DNA of 64,000 nt from JAFDVL01 sp964631865 (GCA_964631865.1 CAZWAK010000010.1:1-64000); one strand, 5' to 3'; counted from the first letter of the stretch, positions 25,609 to 33,877 are shown. Numbers and translations: made by a program. The notes: a model not told the origin generated them from the letters alone.

Positions 25609-27966
25609 ATGACAGACGCCGATAAACTTAATCCCTCACCTAACAACGGCAGTGAGAACAATAAGCTGATGGAATCCATTGGCGCGGCGAATTCGCTGGA
25701 TGTACGTCGCGATGGCTATCCTCGCAGCTATGGCGTGCAGCCTAACGATACGCAAGTACATTTGCGCGATTACTGGCGCATTGTGCGGCGGCGCCTGTGG
25801 GTGCCGATTTCGGTCGTATTGCTGACCGTGACGTTGGTGACGATTTACATGCTGCGCAGCCCTTCGATTTTTGAAGGCCAGACGACGATTCAAATTGATC
25901 GCGAAGACACGGCGAGCCTGGATGTGAATTCCAAAGAGTTCAAAATCCTGGGGCCGGAAGATACGCAATACATCAACACCCAACTCAAAAATATCCAAAG
26001 CCCGACGACGGCGTACAAAGTCGCCAAAGTTCTCGACCTGGAACACAATCCCAAATTCGTTCCCAAAGGCGGACGGGACGCGGTCAAAAACGAGGTGTTG
26101 GTGACAAGTGGCGGCGATGAACAACAGGCGGAGCGCAATCGGTTGGAGCCGTATGTCGAGGCGCTGTTGGAAAAAATCGAAATCACCCGCCTCCGCGACA
26201 CCCGCTTGCTTCAGGTCAAATATCGTCACGCGGATCGAGAACTCGCCAAGAAGATCACCGACACCTGGGCCGAAGTGTTCCGCGACGAAAATCTGACGAC
26301 GCGCAAACAGGGCAATCGGGATACGGCTTCGTTTTTGGAGGAGCAAATTTCCAAAGCCAAATTGGATTTGATCGGCAGCGAAGAGAAGTTGATGAATTAC
26401 CGCCGCAGCAAGCAGGTGATTGACTTCGGCGAATCAGAGAAAAACACCGTCATTAACCGTCTGGATCAACTGAACTCGCAACTGCTGCAAGCCGAGAATG
26501 AACGCAAAACCTTGCAGGCGTTTTATGATTTGAGCCGCACGATTTCTGACATCGGCACGTTGCCGGAAATTCAAAAAGACCCACAGGTGCAGGAAATCAA
26601 CAAAAAGCTCACCGAGTTGAAAGAACAAAAGGTCAAGCTGGAAGTGGAGTACACGCCCGAATGGCCGGCCGTCAAACAAGCGACCCAACAGATTGAAGAA
26701 TTGGAAAGCCAAAAACGCGCCGCGTACAAACGCATTCAGACGGCGCTCGAAAATCAATATCGCGCCGCCGAAGAACGCGAAAAATTCCTGCGTAAGGCCT
26801 TTGACGAACAGCGCGGCGAAACCGTAGACCAACAAAGCCTGGCCGTCAACGCGCGTATGTTGCAACAGGCCGTAGACACGAACCGCGATCTGTACAACAA
26901 ATTGCTCACCAGCCAAAAAGACGTCACCGTGTCCAGCGCCGGTATCAAGAGCAATATTCGCATCACGGATTATTCCGCCCTGCCGCGCATTCCTGTCGCG
27001 CCCAAACGCTTGCAAAACATTCTGCTCAGTTTGCTGTTGTCGTTGGTCGGCGGCGTCGGCTTGGCGTTATTTATTGATTACGTCAACAACAAAATTGACT
27101 CCGTCGAAGACATTGACCGCTATTTGTCCGTGCCAGTATTGGGCGTAATTCCGATCTTTCCCATTGAAGGCAAAGAACGCAATCGCGTGATTGGGGACAC
27201 CGGTTCCAAAAAGCATTTGAACGGTGTACCCAGCACAGTGGCCATGAAACCCAGCGCGACGACCGCGTTGGTGGAAGTGGAAAATTCGTCGTCCATTGCC
27301 GAAAGCTATCGGCAATTGCGCACCGCCGTGTTGTTGTCCTCCGCTTCGCACGCGCCGCGCACCATCCTGGTCACGAGCAGTCAGCCCGCCGAAGGCAAAA
27401 CCACGACGAGCACGAATCTGGCGATTTCGCTATCGCAGACGGGCGCGTCTGTGTTGATCGTAGATTGCGATTTGCGGCGTCCGCGCTTGCACAAAGTGTT
27501 TGGCGTCAAGAATTCGCGCGGCTTGTCGAATTACTTGTCCGGTACGGGCGAGTTGGCTTCGCTCGTGCAACCGGCGTTGCCAAATTTGTTTGTGTTGCCG
27601 GTCGGGCCGTTGCCGCCGAACCCGGCAGAATTGCTCGGCTCCAACCGGATGAAACAAACGATTGATTTGTTGCAGGGCAGCTTTGATTACGTGGTGTTGG
27701 ACTCGCCGCCGGTCGCTTCGTTTGCTGACAGCTTGATTTTGTCGGCGATGGTCGAAGGTGTGATTCTGGTGGTCAAAGCGGGCTTCACTTCGCGCGAAGT
27801 CGCAAATCGTACGAAGACCCATTTGCAAACTGTCGGTGCCAAAGTGCTGGGCGCAGTCATCAATCACATCAAGCTGCAACCGCACGATTACTATTACTAT
27901 TCGACATATTACAGCCGTTATTACTATCGAGACGAATCCTCCGAATCGAGCGAGGAGAAAGTATAA
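25609..27966 (+). CDS. Polysaccharide co-polymerase with BY-type tyrosine autokinase (Wzc-like)
   Basis: 785 residues. An N-terminal Wzz domain begins near residue 45 with a transmembrane helix (WVPISVVLLTVTLVTIYML), followed by a long coiled-coil periplasmic part (about 150-440), the second membrane helix (NILLSLLLSLVGGVGLALFI) and the bacterial tyrosine kinase domain. Walker A is SSQPAEGKTT (about 590-599), Walker A' VLIVDCDLRRP (about 615-625) and Walker B YVVLDSPP (about 692). The tail has a dense tyrosine cluster (HDYYYYSTYYSRYYYRD, about 760-776) as phosphoacceptor. Controls chain length and export with Wza. A repeat element begins 15 bases after the stop. Confidence 0.95.
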   Translation: MTDADKLNPSPNNGSENNKLMESIGAANSLDVRRDGYPRSYGVQPNDTQVHLRDYWRIVRRRLWVPISVVLLTVTLVTIYMLRSPSIFEGQTTIQIDREDTASLDVNSKEFKILGPEDTQYINTQLKNIQSPTTAYKVAKVLDLEHNPKFVPKGGRDAVKNEVLVTSGGDEQQAERNRLEPYVEALLEKIEITRLRDTRLLQVKYRHADRELAKKITDTWAEVFRDENLTTRKQGNRDTASFLEEQISKAKLDLIGSEEKLMNYRRSKQVIDFGESEKNTVINRLDQLNSQLLQAENERKTLQAFYDLSRTISDIGTLPEIQKDPQVQEINKKLTELKEQKVKLEVEYTPEWPAVKQATQQIEELESQKRAAYKRIQTALENQYRAAEEREKFLRKAFDEQRGETVDQQSLAVNARMLQQAVDTNRDLYNKLLTSQKDVTVSSAGIKSNIRITDYSALPRIPVAPKRLQNILLSLLLSLVGGVGLALFIDYVNNKIDSVEDIDRYLSVPVLGVIPIFPIEGKERNRVIGDTGSKKHLNGVPSTVAMKPSATTALVEVENSSSIAESYRQLRTAVLLSSASHAPRTILVTSSQPAEGKTTTSTNLAISLSQTGASVLIVDCDLRRPRLHKVFGVKNSRGLSNYLSGTGELASLVQPALPNLFVLPVGPLPPNPAELLGSNRMKQTIDLLQGSFDYVVLDSPPVASFADSLILSAMVEGVILVVKAGFTSREVANRTKTHLQTVGAKVLGAVINHIKLQPHDYYYYSTYYSRYYYRDESSESSEEKV

Positions 27967-27980
27967 AGATTGATATTTTT

Positions 27981-28116
27981 TGCCACGAATTCCACGAATG
28001 GTCACGAATGAAGCAATGCTGAGATTCAGACCTGAATGGTACAAGGCACGTGAAAGAAATGGAGCACTCTATCCCCATAGAGAACCTTTCGTGAAAATTC
28101 GTGGAATTCGTGGCAA
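27981..28116. repeat. CACGAAT palindromic element A
   Basis: Left arm GCCACGAATTCCACGAATGG at 27982-28001, continuing TCACGAAT; right arm 28091-28116 with three ATTCGTG units ending GTGGCAA. Arms are complementary and enclose about 80 bases. Begins 15 bases after the wzc-like stop. Confidence 0.85.
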
Positions 28117-28248
28117 GTCCTGAAAGTTAGGTCTTTCTTTGTCGGCTCTCGACACCCCCCCAGAACCACTAAGAGCCGACGATGATGCTGCCTCGGCATG
28201 AGGTTTCCGTAAAGGCTGAAATTCGTGTGGCGTAGTGTGTTTGTTTTT

Positions 28249-28676
28249 GCCACGAATTACACGAATGGTCACGAATTATTTGGTTGGGATGAGAAACGGT
28301 TTGTTTCTCTGTGAAGGTTGAAGCTGCTGTGAGACTATTGAATACTCTCCCTCCTGAACAAACGTAATTCGTGAGAATTCATGTGATTGGCCACGAATTA
28401 CACGAATGGTCACGAATTATTTGGTTGGGATTAAGAAGCGGTTTGTTTCTCTGTGAAGGTTGAAGCTGCTGTGAGACTATTGAATACTCTCCCTTCCTAA
28501 CAAACCTAATTCGTGAGAATTCATGTGATTGGCCACGAATTACACGAATGGTCATGAATTGTAGTTTGGGAAAGGACGCAATAGTTTCTCTGGGCGGTTG
28601 AAGTTGGTGTGAGAATATTGAATACTCCCCCTCCTGAACAAACGTAATTCGTGACCATTCGTGTAATTCGTGGCAA
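28249..28676. repeat. CACGAAT elements B, C and D in direct tandem (141-142 bp period)
   Basis: Three head-to-tail copies start at 28249, 28390 and 28532 (GCCACGAATTACACGAATGG). B and C are almost identical including their cores (TTATTTGGTTGGGAT, TTGAAGCTGCTGTGAGACTA) and share the variant right end CATGTGATTGGC, which merges into the next left arm. D is more diverged and ends with a canonical right arm at 28676, six bases before the ATG of the aminotransferase gene. Together with element A, these elements occupy most of the gap 27967-28682; 28117-28248 holds nothing recognisable. Confidence 0.85.
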
Positions 28677-28682
28677 AATTCA

Positions 28683-29783
28683 ATGCACATTCCATTACTT
28701 GATCTGCACGCGCAACTTGCGCCGCTTCGAGACGCAATCAACGCCGCGATTCAGCGTGTTTTGGATTCCGGCGTGTTTATTTTGGGGCCGGAAGTCGAAG
28801 CCCTTGAGAAAGAAATCGCCGCGTATTCCCAATGCCAGTTCGGCGTCGGCGTCACATCGGGCACGGATGCGTTACTGGTCGCCTTGATGGCGATAGACAT
28901 TGAGCCAGGCGATGAAGTTATCACCACGCCATTTAGTTTTTTTGCCACCGCTGGTTCTATTGCGCGCTTACAGGCCAAACCCGTTTTCGTAGACATCGAA
29001 CCTGACAGCTTCAATCTCGATCCCACCCAAATCGAAGCTGCCATCACGCCCCGCACCAAAGCAATTCTGCCGGTTCATCTGTTCGGGCAAATGGCCGAAA
29101 TGGAACCGATTATGGCGCTGGCCGAGAAGCACAAGCTTTATGTCATCGAAGACGCGGCACAAGCGATTGGCGCAGAATATAAAGGCCGTCGCGCCGGTTC
29201 CATCGGGCATTTTGGCTGTTTCAGTTTTTACCCATCAAAGAATTTAGGCTGTCCCGGCGATGGCGGGATGGTGACGACGAATGATGCAACATTGGCCGCG
29301 CGTGTCAAAGCCTTACGGAATCACGGTTCGACCACAAAGTATTATCACCAGGAAGTTGGCGGCAACTTTCGCCTGGATGCGTTACAAGCTGCCATCCTGC
29401 GCGTCAAGCTGAAATACTTGGACGATTGGACAGCCGCGCGCCAACATAACGCGGCAATCTATCGGCGCAACTGTACGACGAACGGCTCGCTTGTCTTGCC
29501 GGTTGAGCTTGAGCATCGTCGTCACGTTTACAATCAGTTTGTCGTTCGTTCACAACGACGAGACCTGCTCCTTGACAATTTGAAAGCGCAGCAGATTGGC
29601 TGCGAGATTTATTATCCCCTGCCGTTGCCTTTGCAGGAATGCTTTGCGGGTCTCGGCTATCGGGAAGGCGATTTCCCGATAGCCGAAGCCGCCGCGAATG
29701 AAGTTTTAGCGTTACCCATTTATCCTGAACTCACCGAAGAACAAATTCAGCAAGTTGTTTTAGCCACGAATTCCACGAATTAG
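28683..29783 (+). CDS. DegT/DnrJ/EryC1/StrS sugar aminotransferase (FdtB/WecE-like)
   Basis: PLP-dependent aminotransferase of 366 residues making an amino sugar nucleotide from a keto-sugar nucleotide. Motifs: VTSGTDALLVALMA (PLP phosphate binding), VIEDAAQAIGAEYKG (PLP-ring aspartate) and the Schiff-base lysine Lys186 in SFYPSKNLGCPGDGGM. No Shine-Dalgarno is visible; a repeat arm ends six bases before the ATG. The last six residues, ATNSTN, and the TAG stop are encoded by the left arm of repeat element E, so the natural C-terminus has been altered. Exact sugar substrate unknown. Confidence 0.88.
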   Translation: MHIPLLDLHAQLAPLRDAINAAIQRVLDSGVFILGPEVEALEKEIAAYSQCQFGVGVTSGTDALLVALMAIDIEPGDEVITTPFSFFATAGSIARLQAKPVFVDIEPDSFNLDPTQIEAAITPRTKAILPVHLFGQMAEMEPIMALAEKHKLYVIEDAAQAIGAEYKGRRAGSIGHFGCFSFYPSKNLGCPGDGGMVTTNDATLAARVKALRNHGSTTKYYHQEVGGNFRLDALQAAILRVKLKYLDDWTAARQHNAAIYRRNCTTNGSLVLPVELEHRRHVYNQFVVRSQRRDLLLDNLKAQQIGCEIYYPLPLPLQECFAGLGYREGDFPIAEAAANEVLALPIYPELTEEQIQQVVLATNSTN

Positions 29784-30226
29784 CACGAATTATTTTGGGG
29801 CTGAAAGGGGGAAATTGTTTTCAAAACCCAACTCGTTAAGGGCTATGAAATCCTTCTTCCCCTAATGCAATAAAATTCGTGAGAATTCGTGAAATTCGTG
29901 GCAAAAAGAATCAGCAAGTTGTTTTGGCCACGAATTCCACGAATTAGCACGAATTTCTTTGGACTAAAGGAAGAGAGGTATTCGTCTCTCACCAAGTTAC
30001 CTTGGGAAAGATTTGTTTACCTTCCCCGCCTCAAAATAATTCGTGAGAATTCGTGAAATTCGTGGCAAAAAGGATCAGCAAGTTGTTTTGACCACGAATT
30101 AGCACGAATTTCTTTGAACTAGGGGAAGAGAGATATTTGTCTCTCACCAGTTTAATTGAGGAAAGATCAGTTTACTTTTCCCACCTCAAAACAATTCGTG
30201 TCAATTCGTGGAATTCGTGGCAAAAA
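29763..30226. repeat. CACGAAT elements E, F and G, tandem with captured gene sequence
   Basis: Left arms start at 29763, 29927 and 30089 (periods 164 and about 163), right arms end at 29905, 30070 and 30226. Between them the sequence TCAGCAAGTTGTTTTG is repeated; it is the 3' end of the aminotransferase coding sequence (…QQVVL) just ahead of element E. The tandem unit therefore includes a piece of the gene. Element G has lost one CACGAAT unit in its left arm. Covers the gap 29784-30244. Confidence 0.85.
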
Positions 30227-30244
30227 AGAAAGGAATCGCCCCGT

Positions 30245-30628
30245 ATGAATACCGAGAAAAGCAACCTGATTTACCCCGAACTCTCGTTCAAAATCGTCGG
30301 CTTGGCGATGGAAGTGCATCGGGTCTTGGGCTTTGGGTTTCTGGAAAAAGTCTATGAAAACGCGCTGATGGTGTTATGCGAACGCGATGGCATTCCCGCG
30401 CAGCAACAAGCCATAATAAAAGTACATTTTCTGGGGCACGTCGTCGGAGAATTTGTGGCTGACATGCTGATCGAAGGGAAGATCATCCTGGAATTGAAAT
30501 CCTGCGAAAGCCTATCGAATGCTCATCGCGCCCAAACGCTCAATTATCTGAAGGCGACTGGCCTGAAATTGGCGATCCTGATCAACTTCGGCAAAAAGAG
30601 CCTGGAGTATGAGCGGATCGTGTTGTAG
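30245..30628 (+). CDS. GxxExxY protein
   Basis: 127-residue protein of the GxxExxY family (PDDEXK_3-like fold). It shows MEVHRVLGFGFLEKVYENAL with the name motif G-F-L-E-K-V-Y, then FVADMLIEGKIILELKSCES, where Asp and E-x-K are the putative metal-binding residues, and a C-terminal NYLKATGLKLAILINFGKKS. The function is unsettled; a nuclease-like fold is predicted for the family. A weak Shine-Dalgarno (AAAGGA) lies 10 nt upstream of ATG. The gene is bracketed by repeat elements G (19 bases before) and H (6 bases after). Confidence 0.88.
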   Translation: MNTEKSNLIYPELSFKIVGLAMEVHRVLGFGFLEKVYENALMVLCERDGIPAQQQAIIKVHFLGHVVGEFVADMLIEGKIILELKSCESLSNAHRAQTLNYLKATGLKLAILINFGKKSLEYERIVL

Positions 30629-30634
30629 GTTTCT

Positions 30635-30868
30635 GGCCACGAATTCCACGAATGAGCACGAATTTTTTAAGCTTGAGGATGGGAAGCGTCAGGTTCTCAT
30701 CTGCACCGAATTGTGGTGGGAGAGGCATTCAACTGAGTTGCTCTCCGCGAACATAAACGTCAGAGCATAAAAAGACATCCAACTCAATGTCCCACCCCAC
30801 ATAGAATCCAATCTTTCCCCTTCTATGAGAAAAGAAATTCGTGAAGATTCGTGGAATTCGTGGCAAAA
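30635..30868. repeat. CACGAAT element H (long core)
   Basis: Left arm from 30635 (GCCACGAATTCCACGAATGA…), right arm 30834-30868 ending GTGGCAAAA. The core is about 170 bases, longer than in other copies. Starts six bases after the GxxExxY stop codon. Confidence 0.8.
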
Positions 30869-31265
30869 CACCTTCTCTCACAACCATGATTGTTCCTTTT
30901 TCAAGGAACCGTCACCAAGAAACACGCAACCTTCCTTGCAAAAGAAGCAACGATGCCAGTTTTCCGAGCAACAATTCCACTAGAAGAAGCAACCTTGTCG
31001 GTCAGAATCCCTCGGTTGAATGCTTGAGACCCAACATTCTGTCCAGCAGATGGTCTTTTCTCTCTTCCACCCCAGGAAATTCGTGCAGATTCAGGGACTT
31101 CGTGGCAAAGAAACCAGAAGCCACAAATTCCACGAATTTTCACGAAAGATTTTGCGATGGGGAAAGGGAACTGAATTCTCTCAAGAGAACACTAGGTGAG
31201 GAAAAATATCGCCCTTTCCCTAAGACCAAGAAATTCGTGCAGATTCGTGGAATTCGTGGCAAAAA
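30869..31265. repeat. Gap with a degenerate right arm (I) and element J
   Basis: A damaged right arm (…ATTCGTGCAGATTCAGGGAC…, 31078-31109) has no visible left partner. Element J follows: left arm 31120-31147 (first unit mutated to CACAAAT), right arm 31230-31265. The stretch 30869-31077 has no recognised gene, although long frames run through it. Confidence 0.75.
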
Positions 31266-31278
31266 TAAAACATTCCTG

Positions 31279-31287
31279 TGCTATGCT
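31279..31287 (+). promoter_or_regulatory. Extended -10 candidate for the orphan gene
   Basis: TGC directly followed by TATGCT, 58 bases before the ATG at 31346 and 14 bases after repeat J. No clear -35. Tentative. Confidence 0.3.
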
Positions 31288-31345
31288 CCGCCGTGCAACC
31301 CGCTCGTAGGCCCCCTCCAAATCTCTTTTCCTATGGAGGTAAAGC

Positions 31346-31816
31346 ATGCCTGAATCAATCAGCGCCACCTTATCGGCAACGACACGAGACGAAATTCTCA
31401 CTGATATCAACGCGATCAAACAGCAACTGCCGTTTTTGATAGACCTGACGACCGAAGAGCGGCGCGGCTTAACAAAAATGGGCGACAAATCCAGCGCCTT
31501 CGTCACCAAAGCGTTAGAGGTCGCCACCCAAAATCCCGACTTCCTGCCGCGTGCCTTCAACGTCGAAGAAATGCGCAAGGATGTCGAATTGATGCAGATG
31601 CTGCAACCGATATTGATGGTAGTGAACCAATTGCAGGATTTGATCGAAGACACCTATATGCAAGTCGGCAGCGAAGCCTATTCGGCAGCGTTGACCGTGT
31701 ACAACTACGCCAAGAATTCGCCATCGGGCACAGCGTTAGAAGGCGTCGCCGAAGAACTCGGTCGCCGCTTCGCGCGCAAGCCACGACAAACGGAAACGAA
31801 AACAAACGGCAAGTAA
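31346..31816 (+). CDS. Orphan-family protein (full-length copy), function unknown
   Basis: 156-residue soluble, probably helical protein with no signal peptide. Conserved-looking blocks are LTTEERRGLTKMGDKSSAFV, then ALEVATQNPDFLPRAFNVEE, a hydrophobic helix (ELMQMLQPILMVVNQLQDLI), SEAYSAALTVYNYAK and a basic C-terminus (GRRFARKPRQTETKTNGK). I recall similar unannotated proteins in Acidobacteriota and Chloroflexi but no function. It has a real start (GGAGG 7 nt upstream of ATG). Three decayed relatives lie at 33487, 34644 and 34905. Bracketed by elements J and K. Confidence 0.7.
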   Translation: MPESISATLSATTRDEILTDINAIKQQLPFLIDLTTEERRGLTKMGDKSSAFVTKALEVATQNPDFLPRAFNVEEMRKDVELMQMLQPILMVVNQLQDLIEDTYMQVGSEAYSAALTVYNYAKNSPSGTALEGVAEELGRRFARKPRQTETKTNGK

Positions 31817-31823
31817 TAAAGAA

Positions 31824-31940
31824 GCCACGAATTTGACGAATGAACACGTGTGACCTGGGCCGAAAGAAGAGCGGTCTCTGTACTTCTCAACAAGTAAAGA
31901 GAAAAGGCCACCCGTGAAGAGATGTGAAATTCGTGACGAA
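31824..31940. repeat. CACGAAT element K (degenerate)
   Basis: Left arm from 31824 (GCCACGAATTTGACGAATGA), right end worn down to GAAATTCGTGACGAAAA at 31924-31940. Begins seven bases after the orphan gene's stop codon. Confidence 0.65.
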
Positions 31941-31954
31941 AACTTATTCTCATA

Positions 31955-31993
31955 CAGGTCAATGCCGGGTACCAAACAATCCGCATTGACCTG
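31955..31993. promoter_or_regulatory. Perfect 11-bp palindrome, candidate operator of the first VapBC pair
   Basis: CAGGTCAATGC at 31955-31965 is exactly complementary to GCATTGACCTG at 31983-31993, 17 bases apart. The right arm contains TTGACC (31987-31992), followed after 17 nt by TACTCT, a weak promoter for the VapBC pair starting at 32051. It may instead be a terminator for the orphan gene, as three T follow. Confidence 0.45.
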
Positions 31994-32050
31994 TTTGCGT
32001 AGAGCCATTACTCTTTTCCCTGAAACGAAGCGTGAAAGGGGAACCACCAA

Positions 32051-32278
32051 ATGTCCGCCGTCGAAGAGAAAATCATAGCGCGCGTCCAAATTCTGTCGCC
32101 AGAGAAACAGGCGAAAGTATTGGCGTTTGTCGAAGCGTTGATCCCCGCCGCAGAGGCTTCCTGGCTGGATCAAATCAGTGCCATTTTTAGTGATATTTCT
32201 GAGGAAGAATGGAATCATCTTCCGACAGATGGGGCCGCGAATCTGGATCATTATTTGTATGGGGCACCGAAGAAATGA
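32051..32278 (+). CDS. VapB-like antitoxin (pair 1)
   Basis: 75-residue acidic protein. The first 35 residues, EKIIARVQILSPEKQAKVLA and on, form a helical region like DUF2281-type antitoxins; the end is NLDHYLYGAPKK. That D-x-YLYG tail recurs in the two other antitoxins of this window. Its TGA overlaps the toxin ATG (ATGA), typical of toxin-antitoxin operons. Shine-Dalgarno is GGGGAAC, moderate. The palindrome at 31955-31993 may be its operator. The partner's PIN domain supports the assignment. Confidence 0.8.
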   Translation: MSAVEEKIIARVQILSPEKQAKVLAFVEALIPAAEASWLDQISAIFSDISEEEWNHLPTDGAANLDHYLYGAPKK

Positions 32279-32682
32279 CGCCGCTTTTCGTAGATGCAAA
32301 CTACTGGGTAGCTTTCATTAATCCCAAAGATCAGTGGCATGCCAGAGCGGTGACCGTTGGCACGGCAGTGGCGCAGAGGCCATGGGTAATGACCGAATCT
32401 GTCTTGATTGAAGTGTTAAATTACTTTGGCGAATTCGGAGAGAAGTTTCGTTTGCGAAGTGCGCAGATGATCCAAATGGTGGTGAACTCCTCCAAGCTCG
32501 AAGTGGTGGAGCAAACCCGCGCGAGCTTTCTCGCCGGAGTGGAGCTATATCAGGCACGCCCCGATAAAGGCTATAGTCTGACAGATTGTATTACGATGAA
32601 CCTGATGCGGGAGCGCAATATCACGGAAATCCTGACCCATGACCATCATTTTACCCAGGAAGGATTCACCATTCTGCTCTAG
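32275..32682 (+). CDS. PIN-domain toxin, VapC-like (pair 1)
   Basis: 135-residue predicted ribonuclease. PIN acidic residues are visible: Asp in LFVDANYWVAF (residue 7), Glu in MTESVLIEVLNYF and the two C-terminal aspartates in SLTDCITMNL and LTHDHHF. VapC toxins cleave tRNA or rRNA and are neutralised by the co-encoded antitoxin. The ATG at 32275 overlaps the antitoxin stop; the frame open upstream is within the antitoxin gene. Complete length for the family, so probably functional. Confidence 0.85.
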   Translation: MTPLFVDANYWVAFINPKDQWHARAVTVGTAVAQRPWVMTESVLIEVLNYFGEFGEKFRLRSAQMIQMVVNSSKLEVVEQTRASFLAGVELYQARPDKGYSLTDCITMNLMRERNITEILTHDHHFTQEGFTILL

Positions 32683-32763
32683 GCTAAAACACGTGCCAGC
32701 AAAATCTGGTTGTTTGCAATTCTGTGATCTCCGGGTGGAAAGACGCGCGCAAGGATGAGGAAA

Positions 32764-32797
32764 GAAATTCGTGAACATTCGTGAAATTCGTGGCAAA
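32764..32797. repeat. CACGAAT family, solitary right arm L
   Basis: AAATTCGTGAACATTCGTGA followed by AATTCGTGGCAAA, ending 10 bases before the DUF433 start codon. No left partner in the preceding 80 bases. Confidence 0.8.
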
Positions 32798-32807
32798 CTG
32801 AATAACA

Positions 32808-33041
32808 ATGAAGCAGGAAACCCTGATAAACCGAATCACTTTTAATCCCAACCAATGCGGTGGGCGTCCCTGCATTCGCGGCATGCGGATTCGTGTTAAA
32901 GATGTGCTGGACATGTTAGCGGGAGGCGCATCCGAGCAGGAGATATTGCAAGATTTCCCCTATTTAGAAGCCGCCGATATTCGAGCCTGTTTAGAATATG
33001 CCGCCGCACAAGTTGACCATGCGGTCGTATTGGCGGCGTGA
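32808..33041 (+). CDS. DUF433 antitoxin-like protein
   Basis: 77 residues with the DUF433 pattern: RITFNPNQCGGRPCIRGMRI (GGRPCIRG-x-RI is diagnostic), VKDVLDMLAGGASEQEILQD forming the helix-turn-helix, and YLEAADIRACLEYAAA. DUF433 proteins act as DNA-binding antitoxins of DUF5615 toxins, which is the next gene here, 31 bases downstream. There is no Shine-Dalgarno; a repeat arm lies right upstream of ATG. Confidence 0.88.
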   Translation: MKQETLINRITFNPNQCGGRPCIRGMRIRVKDVLDMLAGGASEQEILQDFPYLEAADIRACLEYAAAQVDHAVVLAA

Positions 33042-33072
33042 TCAAGAATGAGAACGGTAAGTACATTGCGGG

Positions 33073-33402
33073 ATGAAATTTCTTGTGGATGCCCAATTAC
33101 CGCCTGCCCTAGCGCGTTGGTTAGTCGCGCAGGGATCTGAAGCGCAACACGTTGAAGAATTGGGATTGCGGGACGCCGAAGACCGGGAAATTTGGACAGA
33201 GGCGATGAAGCTGAACGCGATTATTGTGACGAAAGATGAAGATTTTGCTGTTCGTGCAGGACGAGAACCCTTTTCTCCTGTGATTGTTTGGTTAAGAATT
33301 GGAAATGCCACGAATCGGGTACTGCTGCAATGGCTGGAACCTCGCTGGGGACAAGTCGTAACGCTGCTGACAGCAGGGCACCGATTAATTGAGGTTCGAT
33401 GA
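33073..33402 (+). CDS. DUF5615 PIN-like toxin
   Basis: 109-residue member of DUF5615 (Mut7-C/PIN-like). The start MKFLVDAQLPPALARWLVAQ carries the first aspartate; DAEDREIWTEAMKLNAIIVT then KDEDF carries the others. These proteins are predicted ribonucleases partnered with DUF433 antitoxins, as here. Length is complete. ATG at 33073 is preceded by GCGGG only, a weak ribosome-binding site. Confidence 0.88.
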   Translation: MKFLVDAQLPPALARWLVAQGSEAQHVEELGLRDAEDREIWTEAMKLNAIIVTKDEDFAVRAGREPFSPVIVWLRIGNATNRVLLQWLEPRWGQVVTLLTAGHRLIEVR

Positions 33403-33446
33403 GGGCGGCAGGCAGAATAGAAGAAGCGCCGTGCAGCTTCGATGAG

Positions 33447-33487
33447 AAAAGAAATTCGTGCCCATTCGTGGAATTCGTGGCAAAAAA
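33447..33487. repeat. CACGAAT family, right arm M fused to a gene remnant
   Basis: GAAATTCGTGCCCATTCGTG then GAATTCGTGGCAAAAAAA, followed without gap by the truncated orphan copy. The same junction occurs at 34870-34905. Confidence 0.8.
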
Positions 33488-33696
33488 ATGCCACCCAAAA
33501 TCCCGACTTCCTGCCGCGCGCCTTCAACATCGAAGAAATGCGCAAGGACAGCGAAGCCTATTCGGCAGCATTGACCGTCTACAACTACGCCAAGAGTTCG
33601 CCGTCAGGCACCGCATTGGAAGGCGTGGCGGAAGAATTAGGCCGCCGCTTCGCGCGCAAGCCACGACAAACGGAAACGAAAACAAACGGCAAATAA
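33487..33696 (+). pseudogene. Truncated orphan-family copy 2
   Basis: Matches codons of the 31346-31816 gene from ATQNPDFLPRAF to the stop codon, but lacks the first 60 or so residues and has an internal in-frame deletion of 29 codons (RKD joins directly to SEAYS). The 5' break falls at GCCAC, a sequence shared with the repeat arm, and the frame stays open through the repeat arm upstream (from 33442). It could therefore yield a chimeric peptide, but no ribosome-binding site is seen. Confidence 0.8.
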
Positions 33697-33702
33697 TCAT
33701 TC

Positions 33703-33831
33703 GCCACGAATTTCACGAAAGAACACGAATTCTTGAGGGAGAGAGAGTTGTGAGTATTTCCGCTAAGAAGAAAGTCCACAGCTTACTTGAACAAAAGCCC
33801 ATTCGTGAAAATTCGTGAAATTCGTGGCAAA
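33703..33831. repeat. CACGAAT element N
   Basis: Left arm from 33703 (GCCACGAATTTCACGAAAGA), right arm 33800-33831. Its core and right arm (33746-33829) are identical over 84 bases to element O at 34723-34806. Confidence 0.85.
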
Positions 33832-33877
33832 CTATTCTCATCCGTAGTTATTTGTGAGATGGATGGCAAACAAGATT

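Noticed and set aside
28249..30226. CRISPR array
   Set aside because: Repeats are long palindromes with near-identical cores, not short direct repeats with unique equal-length spacers, and no cas gene is present.
30841..31353. 170-residue open frame through repeats H-J
   Set aside because: It is mostly translated repeat arm (IRGIRGK, ATNSTNFHE) with no ribosome-binding site or protein-like composition.
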